Assembly: GCF_012726295.1 (NCBI RefSeq)
Contig: NZ_JABAOB010000002.1
Span: forward strand, 124,001 to 188,000
Reading direction: 5' to 3'
Length of the DNA stretch: 64,000 nt
Origin: Chitinophaga sp. Ak27
Lineage (GTDB): Bacteria; Bacteroidota; Bacteroidia; Chitinophagales; Chitinophagaceae
Shown here: in pieces, positions 17,822-25,768 of the stretch
How positions within the stretch are numbered: the stretch's first letter is position 1
How the letters are laid out: each line of letters starts with the position of its first letter
Made by a program: the position numbers and the translations under genes
The notes under the pieces: generated by a model
Seen by the model: only the letters and a program-made list of their open reading frames with translations
The model's database searches: none
What the model was told of the DNA's origin: nothing

Positions 17822-18316
17822 ACGAATCGTCAAAAAAACAACGTGAGCGGTAAGCTCTCAATAAATGCTGGCTGTCGAACGACTGCCGGCTTATTTCGCC
17901 CTTGATGCTATCGGTAAGATGCTGAAAGAGGGGGACATTTTTGGATTGTAAAGGCAGTATCGGCAATGAATCAGCGTTACCAAAGTAATAGAGCCGGTGG
18001 AGGAACAGGTGGTCTTTCAGGAACGTTTCCATAAATTCCCCTTCAAATATCACCATCCTGCAATCAGGTGTAGCCGGCACTTTCCATTGCCTGGGGCGGG
18101 AGGGGGGCAGGAATAATACCGAAGGGCTTTTGAAGTCCAGCTGACTGCCTTCAAATAGAATGGAGCCGTTGCCTTTCAGAAAAAAGTAGATCTCGTAGAA
18201 GGAGTGGCATGCAATTCTTTCAGTGCCAGGCTGCGGCCAGCTATTTCTGAGAGCTTGAGCCAATCTACCAGTAGCTCCTTTCCATATTTATATTTATGAA
18301 AGTGAAATTTTAACAT
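17808..18316 (-). pseudogene. Frameshifted and truncated AraC-family regulator
   Basis: Reading from an ATG at 18316 gives MLKFHFHKYKYGKELLVDW and continues to about codon 35, typical of an AraC regulator N-terminus. The matching continuation (HSFYEIYFFLKGNG and the cupin arm) is in another frame, so a one-base deletion (or equivalent) lies near 18205-18215. The second frame ends at 17808 after LLRAY, just where the dimerisation helix should lead into the DNA-binding domain, which is absent. The 3' end overlaps the beta-helix gene by 14 bp. The gene is dead both by frameshift and by loss of the helix-turn-helix. The N-terminal cupin resemblance is clear; its former target is unknown. Confidence 0.75.
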
Positions 18317-18476
18317 AGTTTCTGTAAAAGAGCGCCAGGAATAATAGCAAGGGGCTAATTTCGTTAAAATTACCTCCCGGGCAAAATAACATTATATGAC
18401 GCTGATCCCAGCAGATATCATCCGGGTGAAATGACCGCCATAGGTGATATGGCCAATAGAAATTAGATATTAATAG

Positions 18477-18509
18477 AGCCCCCGCAATAATGCGGAGGCT
18501 TTGTTTTTC
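18477..18509. terminator. Hairpin downstream of the efflux operon
   Basis: 10-bp stem with one mismatch (18477-18486 with 18491-18500, ATAA loop), with TTTGTTTTT on the plus strand. It lies just beyond the 3' end of the minus-strand operon ending at 18515. Confidence 0.6.
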
Positions 18510-18514
18510 CTGGT

Positions 18515-19198
18515 TTATTTTTTCCGCCATTGATAACCCAGGAAAAGGTTGAATTGTTGGTTGTATATTTTCCATTGATGTTGCATACGAGGATCTTCCA
18601 TCACCGGTATAAATCCACGGGAGTAACCTGCGCCTATATTCCAGCCGTTTTTACATTCATATCGCAGCTGCACCACGATGCCCGCATCTAATTTGTAGCG
18701 AAATCCCCCCGGCGCTGTAGCGGTGCCGAAAATGTTTTTACCTGCTGTTATTTGTCCATCGGCGCCTTTCCGTTCTATGCTGCTATGCAGCAACCCACTC
18801 ACATAAGGACCGGCAGATAGCCGGAATCCATGAAAGTCTACGGTAGGTGTAATGGGAGCAATGAGGAGGTAAGTACTTTTAAAACGGCTGTTGTATACCT
18901 GGTGGCTGTTGCTGTCTAACAGGTGCAGCATGACGGGATTTTGTCCTACTGATACCTCGGATTGGATACCAAAATATTTGCTTAGCCTGGTGTGTACCGT
19001 AATCCCGGCAAATACGCCGGGTAAAGGTTTTACGTAGCTGCCGGCCGACAATAAATGGAGGTCCTTGCCATATAGTGAGCCGGCCGACATCCCTGCCTTG
19101 ATACCAAATGATACTTCCCGGTATCCGCTGCCATCTTGCTGGGCGCAGACAGGCCGGAGCAACGCGAGAAAAAATATCATCATCAGAATATGTTTCAT
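18515..19198 (-). CDS. Small outer-membrane beta-barrel protein (PorT-like)
   Basis: 227 aa with a signal peptide (VCAQ about residue 20) and alternating hydrophobic strands ending in an aromatic-rich terminus (FNLFLGYQWRKK), as in the 8-10-stranded outer-membrane barrel families of Bacteroidota. It follows the TolC-like gene by 9 bp and is probably the last gene of the RND efflux operon. No specific function can be assigned. Confidence 0.7.
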   Translation of the reverse strand: MKHILMMIFFLALLRPVCAQQDGSGYREVSFGIKAGMSAGSLYGKDLHLLSAGSYVKPLPGVFAGITVHTRLSKYFGIQSEVSVGQNPVMLHLLDSNSHQVYNSRFKSTYLLIAPITPTVDFHGFRLSAGPYVSGLLHSSIERKGADGQITAGKNIFGTATAPGGFRYKLDAGIVVQLRYECKNGWNIGAGYSRGFIPVMEDPRMQHQWKIYNQQFNLFLGYQWRKK

Positions 19199-19207
19199 AT
19201 CATTCGT

Positions 19208-20470
19208 TTATAGATTAATGTCCCAAATACCGGCTGTTCTTTCCATTTCTACCAGCGCTGCGGCATATCCATTTAATGCCTCGTAATAGCTTTGTTTCAG
19301 GCTGTTGTAGGTACGTTGGGCATTCAGTACTTCCAGCAGGTTGATTTCGCCAGACCGGTAACTGTATATTTTACCTGCCAATGCTTTTTCTGCATCTTCC
19401 AATATCCCGGTATGAAATTGATTTACCTGCTTGCGGGCAGCGAGGTAGTTATAATAGCTGGTAGCTACTTCGGTTTGTACCTGTAATGCTGCCTGCTGAT
19501 AACGGGCGGCAGCCTGGGCGGCACTGTATTGGGCTGATAGCAGTTCCGCCCTGGACCTGCCGGAGAACTTCAAAGGAATGCTAATGCCCGCTGAAATAAC
19601 ATTGGTAGAAGGCGTAGGTGCGATGACGTTAGTGGCTCCGGAGTTTTGTGCTATGCCAAGTGTCAAACCCAGGTCGGGCATCCGGTTGGCCTGCGCCAGT
19701 TTCACCAGGTTATGAGCTACCTCTTTATCCTTGCCGGCCGCCAGGATATCTGCGCGGTGGCTGATCGCAGCATTGATCAGATCTTTTAAACTAAACTCCC
19801 GGTCAAAGCTGGATTTAACGACAGCGGGGTAGTAAAGTGTATCCGGTGATTTTCCCATCAGCATGCCCAGTTGTAATAAGGCGGCCTTAAAGCTGGCTTC
19901 ATTCCGGTACACCGTATTCAGCATATTGGCAGCTTCCAGCTTACTCTGGCGGGCATCTACTGCTTTTATTTCTCCCAGCCGGAAGCGGATACTATCTGCA
20001 CGGGCAAATAGCGACATGCTTTGATAAGATTCCCGTGTTACGGTAAGCAGGTTTTCCTGTAGTATGGCTTGCAGGTAGGCCAGCGTGGCATCCGCCTGGA
20101 GGTTGCGATAGTAGTTTTCCAGCAGAAGATTTGTTAGTTCCAGCTGACTCAATGCCACGCTGCTCCTGGCTTGCCGTTTATTGCCGAGTTCCAGCAACCA
20201 GCTGACGGAGGTGTTAAACCCATATCCCATTTTCATTCTCTTTTGCCCGTTATCCACCCAGCCAAGTGACAGGCTGGGGTCCGGGAGAACCTTTGCTGCC
20301 GCCACCCTGGCGGTGGCCAGGTTCACGTTAAACCGCTCAGCAGCATACGCCAGGTTATTATTGGTGACTGCCGCCATGAAACGGGGATAGATCAGTGAAT
20401 TTTTGGTTTGTCCATTTCCTTGTATTGCCAAAAAAAGCAATAACAGGATAGTACCATATCTGATAGCCAT
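19208..20470 (-). CDS. TolC-family outer-membrane efflux channel
   Basis: 420 aa from ATG 20470; this start lies 7 bp after the pump gene and begins with a clear signal peptide (RYGTILLLLFLAIQGNGQ), whereas the longer frame from 20587 would run inside the pump gene. The protein shows the duplicated long helical hairpins of TolC/CusC channels. It would form the outer-membrane exit duct for the adaptor and pump encoded upstream. Confidence 0.9.
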   Translation of the reverse strand: MAIRYGTILLLLFLAIQGNGQTKNSLIYPRFMAAVTNNNLAYAAERFNVNLATARVAAAKVLPDPSLSLGWVDNGQKRMKMGYGFNTSVSWLLELGNKRQARSSVALSQLELTNLLLENYYRNLQADATLAYLQAILQENLLTVTRESYQSMSLFARADSIRFRLGEIKAVDARQSKLEAANMLNTVYRNEASFKAALLQLGMLMGKSPDTLYYPAVVKSSFDREFSLKDLINAAISHRADILAAGKDKEVAHNLVKLAQANRMPDLGLTLGIAQNSGATNVIAPTPSTNVISAGISIPLKFSGRSRAELLSAQYSAAQAAARYQQAALQVQTEVATSYYNYLAARKQVNQFHTGILEDAEKALAGKIYSYRSGEINLLEVLNAQRTYNSLKQSYYEALNGYAAALVEMERTAGIWDINL

Positions 20471-20477
20471 CTGTTTA

Positions 20478-23400
20478 CTATTTTTTATCCTTTTGCTGAT
20501 AGTCTGTAGCACCCCACTTGCTTTCAGACAAATAATACAATGCCGGCAAAACAAATAACGTGATGACCGTAGCTGCCAGCAATCCATATACTACTACGGT
20601 AGCCAGGGGGCGCTGAACGTCTGAGCCTATGCCGGTAGCCAACGAAGCAGGCAGTAAGCCAATAATGGCTACGGTAGCGGTCATCAGTATAGGCCTGAAC
20701 CTGTTGGCAGCGCCGGCAATTACCGCCTCCAATAAGGTAGCTCCCTGGATACGCAGTTCATTGAAATTGGAAATCATGATCACCCCATTTTGAATGGCTA
20801 CGCCAAACAAGGCGATAAAGCCCACTGCAGAAGATACATTCAACGTCATTCCCCGGATGTTGAGCGCCAGCATGCCACCAAACAGCGCCAGCGGAACAAT
20901 GCTCAGGATCAGTCCCGCCTGCCTGAACCGCCCGAATGCGCCATACAACAGGAAGAACATAAACAGCAGTGTTACGGGCACCACCACCGCCAGTTTTGCG
21001 TAGGCGCGCTTTTGATTTTCGAATTGGCCTCCCCATACAATCCGGTATTTCCCATGATCATAAGAGATGTCTTTTTCAATACTGCTCCTGGCCTGTTCCA
21101 TAAAGGAGGAGAGGTCCACGTTCCGGAGATTTAGCTTTACCGTTAAATGCCTTTTGTTCATTTCCCTGGTGATGGTGCCTTCCCCCGTGGTGGTGCTGAT
21201 AGTAGATACCTGTGACAAAGGGATCCTGGCCCCGGTGGGGGATGCCAGCGTCAGGTTAGCAATTTTCTCTGGCGTATTCCGGCTATCTTCTTTATAGCGG
21301 CAGGTGATATCATATACTTTATTGCCGGTAAAAAGCTGCGACACCGGTTTGCCGCCAATAGCCACTTCTATGAGCTCTGACACCGTACTTACATTCAGTC
21401 CATATTGTGCCAAAGCAGCCCTATCGATTTTAATTTGCAACTGTGGGAGCGGAGGCTCCTGGGCGATAGACAGATCTACCGCACCTTTTATTTTTTTAAG
21501 GGTTTGCAGCACCTGTTGCGCTATTCGCCTGGTTTCTGTAAAATCATCTCCATATACTTTTACCACCAACTCACTATGGGCGCCAGATATCCGGTCCATC
21601 ACATTATCAATCATCGGCTGGCTGAACCCCACGGTATAACCCGGCATAGCGGCATAGTCGGCCACCAGTTCCTCAATAAGGTCCGCTTTGGTTTTTCCTT
21701 TAGGCCATTCTTTATAAGGCCGGAGGCCTATAGAACATTCAAAATGGGAGGCCGACCAGGGATCTGTTCCATCGTCATTTCTGCCGGCATGCACCATCAT
21801 ATAGGTGATCTCCCTGTGTTTCATGGTCACTATGCGTAATGAGTCACTCATCTCTTTCGACTTCTGCAGCGATATACCCGTGGGGAGTTGCACCTGTAGC
21901 CAGATAGAGCCCTCGTCTAAAGAGGGAAGAAAGTCCTTGCCTACGGTAGCGGAGAGTATGGCGGCGCTTACCAGCACCGCGCCCAATGGCCATAATACCC
22001 TTTTAGGCTTTTGCATAATCTTCCTGATGCGGGCCAGGTAGGCCACAGATAATTTCTCCAGCCATTTGTTATGGTATAGCTTGCGCGGCTTCCGGTATAC
22101 ACTGTAAGCGAGACCGGGTATCAGCAACATCGCCACTATCAATGCGCCTACCAGGGCGTAGCTCACCGTAAATGCCATCGGTGTAAACAGCTTACGTTCT
22201 ACTCTTTCAAAGGCAAACAAAGGCAGGTAAGCGGTAATGATAATGATGGTCGCAAATAATACCGGCTTGCCAACGAGCGCCGCCCGCTGCGCGATGGAAT
22301 GCTCCTCCAGCGGTACCGCCTCATTTTCTTCCCGCTTTTTCAGGATTGTTTCCATCATCACAATAGCGCCATCCACGATAATTCCGAAGTCAATAGCGCC
22401 GAGGGAAAGCAGGTTGGCCGGGATGTTGGTGAAGTACATCAATATAAAAGCGATCAGCAATGCCAATGGTATCGTAATGGCCACAATCAGCGCCCCACGC
22501 CAGCTGCCAAGAAATACGATGAGCACGATGATGACCAGCATCATACCTTCTATCAATGTGTGAGAAACTGTATTCAGGGTAGTATTCACGAGGTCAGTGC
22601 GATCCATATAGGGCCTGATGCGCACCCCATCAGGTAACAGGTGATTGTTGAGATCATCAATGGCATTATGTACTCCTTGTAATACCAATGAAGGATTTTG
22701 CCCTTTTAGTAATTGTACTACTCCTTCAATGCTCTCATTGTAATCTACTTCCCGGTCGGTGAAACCCAGGATGCTCTTTCTTTCGAGGTTGCCATACCTG
22801 AGTTCACCTACGTCTTTCAACAGGATGGGAACTCCGTTATTGGTTTTGATAACGAGGTCGCCAAGCCCTTCCAGTGTTTTCACCAGTCCGATACCGCGGA
22901 TGACGTAGCCAAGATCGCCCTGGTTAAGAATACTTCCGCCGGCGTTGGCATTGTTATTAGTAATGGCAGCCTGGATATCACCGAGCGACAACTGATATTG
23001 CTCTAACCGTGCCGGATCCAGTTCTACCTGGTATTGCGTGGTAATGCCGCCGAAATTGGTAACGTTGGTAACCCCGGCTTCCTGTTTTAAGCGCGGTACA
23101 ATTACCCAGCTTTGGAGGTCGGTCAGTTCCCGCAGGTCATGGCCTTTACTCTCAATAACATACCGGTAGATTTCGCCGATGGGCGATGTCAACGGGTCCA
23201 TGCCTGGCTTGGCGCCATAGGGAAGGGTCAGCGCATTTAACCTTTCGTTGATGCGTTGCCGTGCCCAGTAATCTTCGTAACCATCCTGGAAAACCACGGT
23301 AACGATAGATAAGCCGAAGGTACTTTTACTGCGCATGACGTTCATGCCGGGAAGTCCATTCAGTACCCGCTCTACGGGGATGGTAATCTGTTGTTCCATT

Positions 23401-23576
23401 TCCTCTGCTGCCAGGCCAGGTACCTGCGTAATAATCTGGGCACTTACATCCGCAATATCCGGGTAGGCTTCGATAGATAATTGTTTCCACGAATAGTAGC
23501 CAAATAGCGCCAGCATTATAAAAAAGCCTATCAGTAACCATCTTTTCCGGATGGTTATATAAATCAGGTTCATCAT
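20478..23576 (-). CDS. CusA/CzcA-type RND efflux pump
   Basis: 1032-aa inner-membrane proton-driven pump with twelve membrane helices and two large periplasmic loops. The fourth helix carries the heavy-metal-efflux signature DFGIIVDGAIVMME with two acidic residues for proton relay, and the N-terminus has SIEAYPDIADV and TIPVERVLNGLPG as in CusA/CzcA. Adaptor and channel genes flank it on the same strand. Metal export (Cu, Ag, Co, Zn or Ni) is the family expectation; the metal is not determined, and no metal sensor gene is adjacent. Confidence 0.92.
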   Translation of the reverse strand: MMNLIYITIRKRWLLIGFFIMLALFGYYSWKQLSIEAYPDIADVSAQIITQVPGLAAEEMEQQITIPVERVLNGLPGMNVMRSKSTFGLSIVTVVFQDGYEDYWARQRINERLNALTLPYGAKPGMDPLTSPIGEIYRYVIESKGHDLRELTDLQSWVIVPRLKQEAGVTNVTNFGGITTQYQVELDPARLEQYQLSLGDIQAAITNNNANAGGSILNQGDLGYVIRGIGLVKTLEGLGDLVIKTNNGVPILLKDVGELRYGNLERKSILGFTDREVDYNESIEGVVQLLKGQNPSLVLQGVHNAIDDLNNHLLPDGVRIRPYMDRTDLVNTTLNTVSHTLIEGMMLVIIVLIVFLGSWRGALIVAITIPLALLIAFILMYFTNIPANLLSLGAIDFGIIVDGAIVMMETILKKREENEAVPLEEHSIAQRAALVGKPVLFATIIIITAYLPLFAFERVERKLFTPMAFTVSYALVGALIVAMLLIPGLAYSVYRKPRKLYHNKWLEKLSVAYLARIRKIMQKPKRVLWPLGAVLVSAAILSATVGKDFLPSLDEGSIWLQVQLPTGISLQKSKEMSDSLRIVTMKHREITYMMVHAGRNDDGTDPWSASHFECSIGLRPYKEWPKGKTKADLIEELVADYAAMPGYTVGFSQPMIDNVMDRISGAHSELVVKVYGDDFTETRRIAQQVLQTLKKIKGAVDLSIAQEPPLPQLQIKIDRAALAQYGLNVSTVSELIEVAIGGKPVSQLFTGNKVYDITCRYKEDSRNTPEKIANLTLASPTGARIPLSQVSTISTTTGEGTITREMNKRHLTVKLNLRNVDLSSFMEQARSSIEKDISYDHGKYRIVWGGQFENQKRAYAKLAVVVPVTLLFMFFLLYGAFGRFRQAGLILSIVPLALFGGMLALNIRGMTLNVSSAVGFIALFGVAIQNGVIMISNFNELRIQGATLLEAVIAGAANRFRPILMTATVAIIGLLPASLATGIGSDVQRPLATVVVYGLLAATVITLFVLPALYYLSESKWGATDYQQKDKK

Positions 23577-23602
23577 GTTGTTCTCAGATTAATAGGTAAT
23601 GG

Positions 23603-24709
23603 CTACCTGGCGTCCAGCAGATAATAGGCGCCGTCGCTGATGATGGTATCGTTTTTAGAAAGCCCCGACTTTACCACCACCTTGTTGCCGAGGACACCGT
23701 TTGTTTCTACCTGCTGGCGTACGTACCTGCCAGCAGCGATCTGCCGGAATACGAAGGAGGTATTGCTTTGCTGCAGCAATGCTTTTGGGGCAATCAGGAC
23801 GGTAGGCTGCGGCGTATTTTCAAAATTAACGTTCACATACATGCCCGGTTTAAGTATGTGATCGGCATTTTCGCACTCCATCAATACTTCCACGCTGCGG
23901 GAGCTTTCCTCGATCAGTTCGTTGATATGGAAGATGGTGCCTTGTATAATTTTACCTGGTAACGCCGCAATCGTGATCTGTGATTGACTCAGCTGGCGAA
24001 TAGCACCCATGTCTTTTTCCTTGACGTGACCTGCCACCCATACCTTTGAAAGTTCCGCCACCGCAGCCACACTGGCGCCGTCATTTTTTATCAGTTGACC
24101 TACTACCACTTTATTTTCCACTACTTCACCAGCAATGGGGGCATAGATGATCAGGGGCTGTCCCAGGATCAACTCATCGGGGTTGGCTTTGAACAACCGG
24201 ATGCTTAGCCGTGCGCTTTCATATTCTTTTTTTTCCACGTCGTAATTCATCTGCGCCTCTTCCAATTCCCGCTGAATGCCTACGCCATTAGCGACTAAGT
24301 TACGCTGCCGTGCCAGTTTTTTCTCTGCCAGCAACAGTTGCTCTTTCGCCTGGAAAAATGCTTTCTGTGCGGTAATAAAATCCGGTGAACTCATGGCAAA
24401 CAGGGGCGTACCTGGTGTTACGTTCATGCCAAGTTTCAGGTAAGCGGCAATGATCCTGCCTGAAAAGGTAGGCGCTATTTCAGCGAACTTGTTCGGAATT
24501 AATTTTACCAGGCCCACTGCCGGCATCTGCTGGCGCAGCAGTTGCGTGGTAATGGTATCGACATGGATTTTTTTTGCCAGGCCGGATTGTGGATATACAA
24601 TCACGGTGTCGCCGTGTAGTTCACAGCTGCTGACAGGTGCCCGGGAGGTGCTCTGTGTACAGGATGCCAGGAGTAATGTACCGTAAAATAAAGCCAGTAT
24701 ATGTTTCAT
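23603..24709 (-). CDS. RND periplasmic adaptor lipoprotein (CusB/CzcB-type)
   Basis: 368 aa from ATG 24709, which starts a lipoprotein signal peptide with Cys at about residue 17 (LLLASC). A helical hairpin (about 105-165, AKEQLLLAEKKLARQRN) is flanked by lipoyl and beta-barrel halves (GTPLFAMSSPDF and IYAPIAGEVVENKVVVGQ). It would link the pump at 20478 with the TolC-like channel. It lies 26 bp before the pump gene. Confidence 0.9.
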   Translation of the reverse strand: MKHILALFYGTLLLASCTQSTSRAPVSSCELHGDTVIVYPQSGLAKKIHVDTITTQLLRQQMPAVGLVKLIPNKFAEIAPTFSGRIIAAYLKLGMNVTPGTPLFAMSSPDFITAQKAFFQAKEQLLLAEKKLARQRNLVANGVGIQRELEEAQMNYDVEKKEYESARLSIRLFKANPDELILGQPLIIYAPIAGEVVENKVVVGQLIKNDGASVAAVAELSKVWVAGHVKEKDMGAIRQLSQSQITIAALPGKIIQGTIFHINELIEESSRSVEVLMECENADHILKPGMYVNVNFENTPQPTVLIAPKALLQQSNTSFVFRQIAAGRYVRQQVETNGVLGNKVVVKSGLSKNDTIISDGAYYLLDAR

Positions 24710-24750
24710 TGTGCCATTGTTAAGCGTCATAAGTGCGGGTGCCGGATATT

Positions 24751-25488
24751 TTATCTATGCAGCCATAGTTGTAAACCGGTAGCTGCATCTGCTTTACCGT
24801 CGGAAAGGCCTTTCAGAAATAAAGTGACTGTTTTCTTCCCATCCAGCTGAAGTGAAGGGATATCCAGCAGGGTGACTGTCTTACTGCCTACCTGGGTTTT
24901 CACTTTTACCCGGTATGTACCAGCAGCAATGGTTTTGAAGGTGCCAAGCGCAGCGGCGTCAGGATTATTGCCAATGTAGGCAGTGGCTTTTACCAGCCTG
25001 GTGCTGTCTTTATCCTTGAATACATCAATATCTACCGGCGTAGTATTAGGCGAGAGGTGCAGGAAACGGACATTTGTTTTAGTGGCGCCCGGGTTGCTAA
25101 CCATGTCTTTGAGCACAACGAATTTTACTTTGTTATTCTTGAGTGTATCATATATGAACAAGCTATAGCTCACCGCATTTTCGAAAGTAAATTTACTTTC
25201 CGCTACCACATTGTTTCCCAGGGTTAGTTTAATAGGAAGGTCTTTGCCGGGTTGCAGCATCGTATAAGGTTTTTGGCCAGATAGATACTGTACTTTCTGC
25301 TGTGTTTGCTTTTCGTTTACATTAACGACTACTTCCGCTGTTTTAGGAGAGGCATGTATCACCTGTAGATAGGCTACTGCTACATCAGGTGTATTATCTG
25401 ATTTCTTTTTGCAGGCGATTATTGATAAACCAGCCAGTACACATACAGATGCTACTTTTAGTGCATTTGTTGTTTTTCTCATTTTCAT
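24751..25488 (-). CDS. DUF4397 lipoprotein
   Basis: 245 aa with a lipoprotein signal (LSIIACKKK, Cys about residue 26) and two copies of the DUF4397 sandwich pattern: VIHASPKTAEVVVNVN near residue 43 and VRFLHLSPNTTPVDIDVF near 140. DUF4397 proteins are exported and of unknown function. The adaptor gene starts 41 bp downstream, so this is probably the first gene of the efflux operon. Confidence 0.82.
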   Translation of the reverse strand: MKMRKTTNALKVASVCVLAGLSIIACKKKSDNTPDVAVAYLQVIHASPKTAEVVVNVNEKQTQQKVQYLSGQKPYTMLQPGKDLPIKLTLGNNVVAESKFTFENAVSYSLFIYDTLKNNKVKFVVLKDMVSNPGATKTNVRFLHLSPNTTPVDIDVFKDKDSTRLVKATAYIGNNPDAAALGTFKTIAAGTYRVKVKTQVGSKTVTLLDIPSLQLDGKKTVTLFLKGLSDGKADAATGLQLWLHR

Positions 25489-25634
25489 TAATTTTTAGTT
25501 TGCGGATAAATATTTTGGTGTGCTGCACGCTTTATAAACAGGAAGTGGAATCATCTTCCTATCGCTTGTGGATGGAAACAGGATCTTTAACATTTTATTT
25601 TATGGGTGAGATAGAGGCTGTATAAATGAGAATA

Positions 25635-25657
25635 GGAGGCGCTATAAAAGCGCCTCC
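25635..25657 (-). terminator. Hairpin downstream of the TonB receptor gene
   Basis: Perfect 8-bp stem (25635-25642 with 25650-25657, 7-nt loop) about 110 bp after the receptor stop, in the 281-bp gap before the DUF4397 operon. The rest of the gap shows no gene. Confidence 0.6.
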
Positions 25658-25768
25658 GGGTTAATTGTAGGTATGATATGAGCCAAAAGTTATATTTGGG
25701 GTCAACATAACCATATCTGTCATGAAAACACCAAAAAGTGGAAACTTCCTACGCCGGAGAAAAAAAAG

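Noticed and set aside
20471..20587. TolC-like start at 20587 inside the pump gene
   Set aside because: It would place 39 basic, Cys-rich residues before the signal peptide; the ATG at 20470 gives a proper signal peptide.
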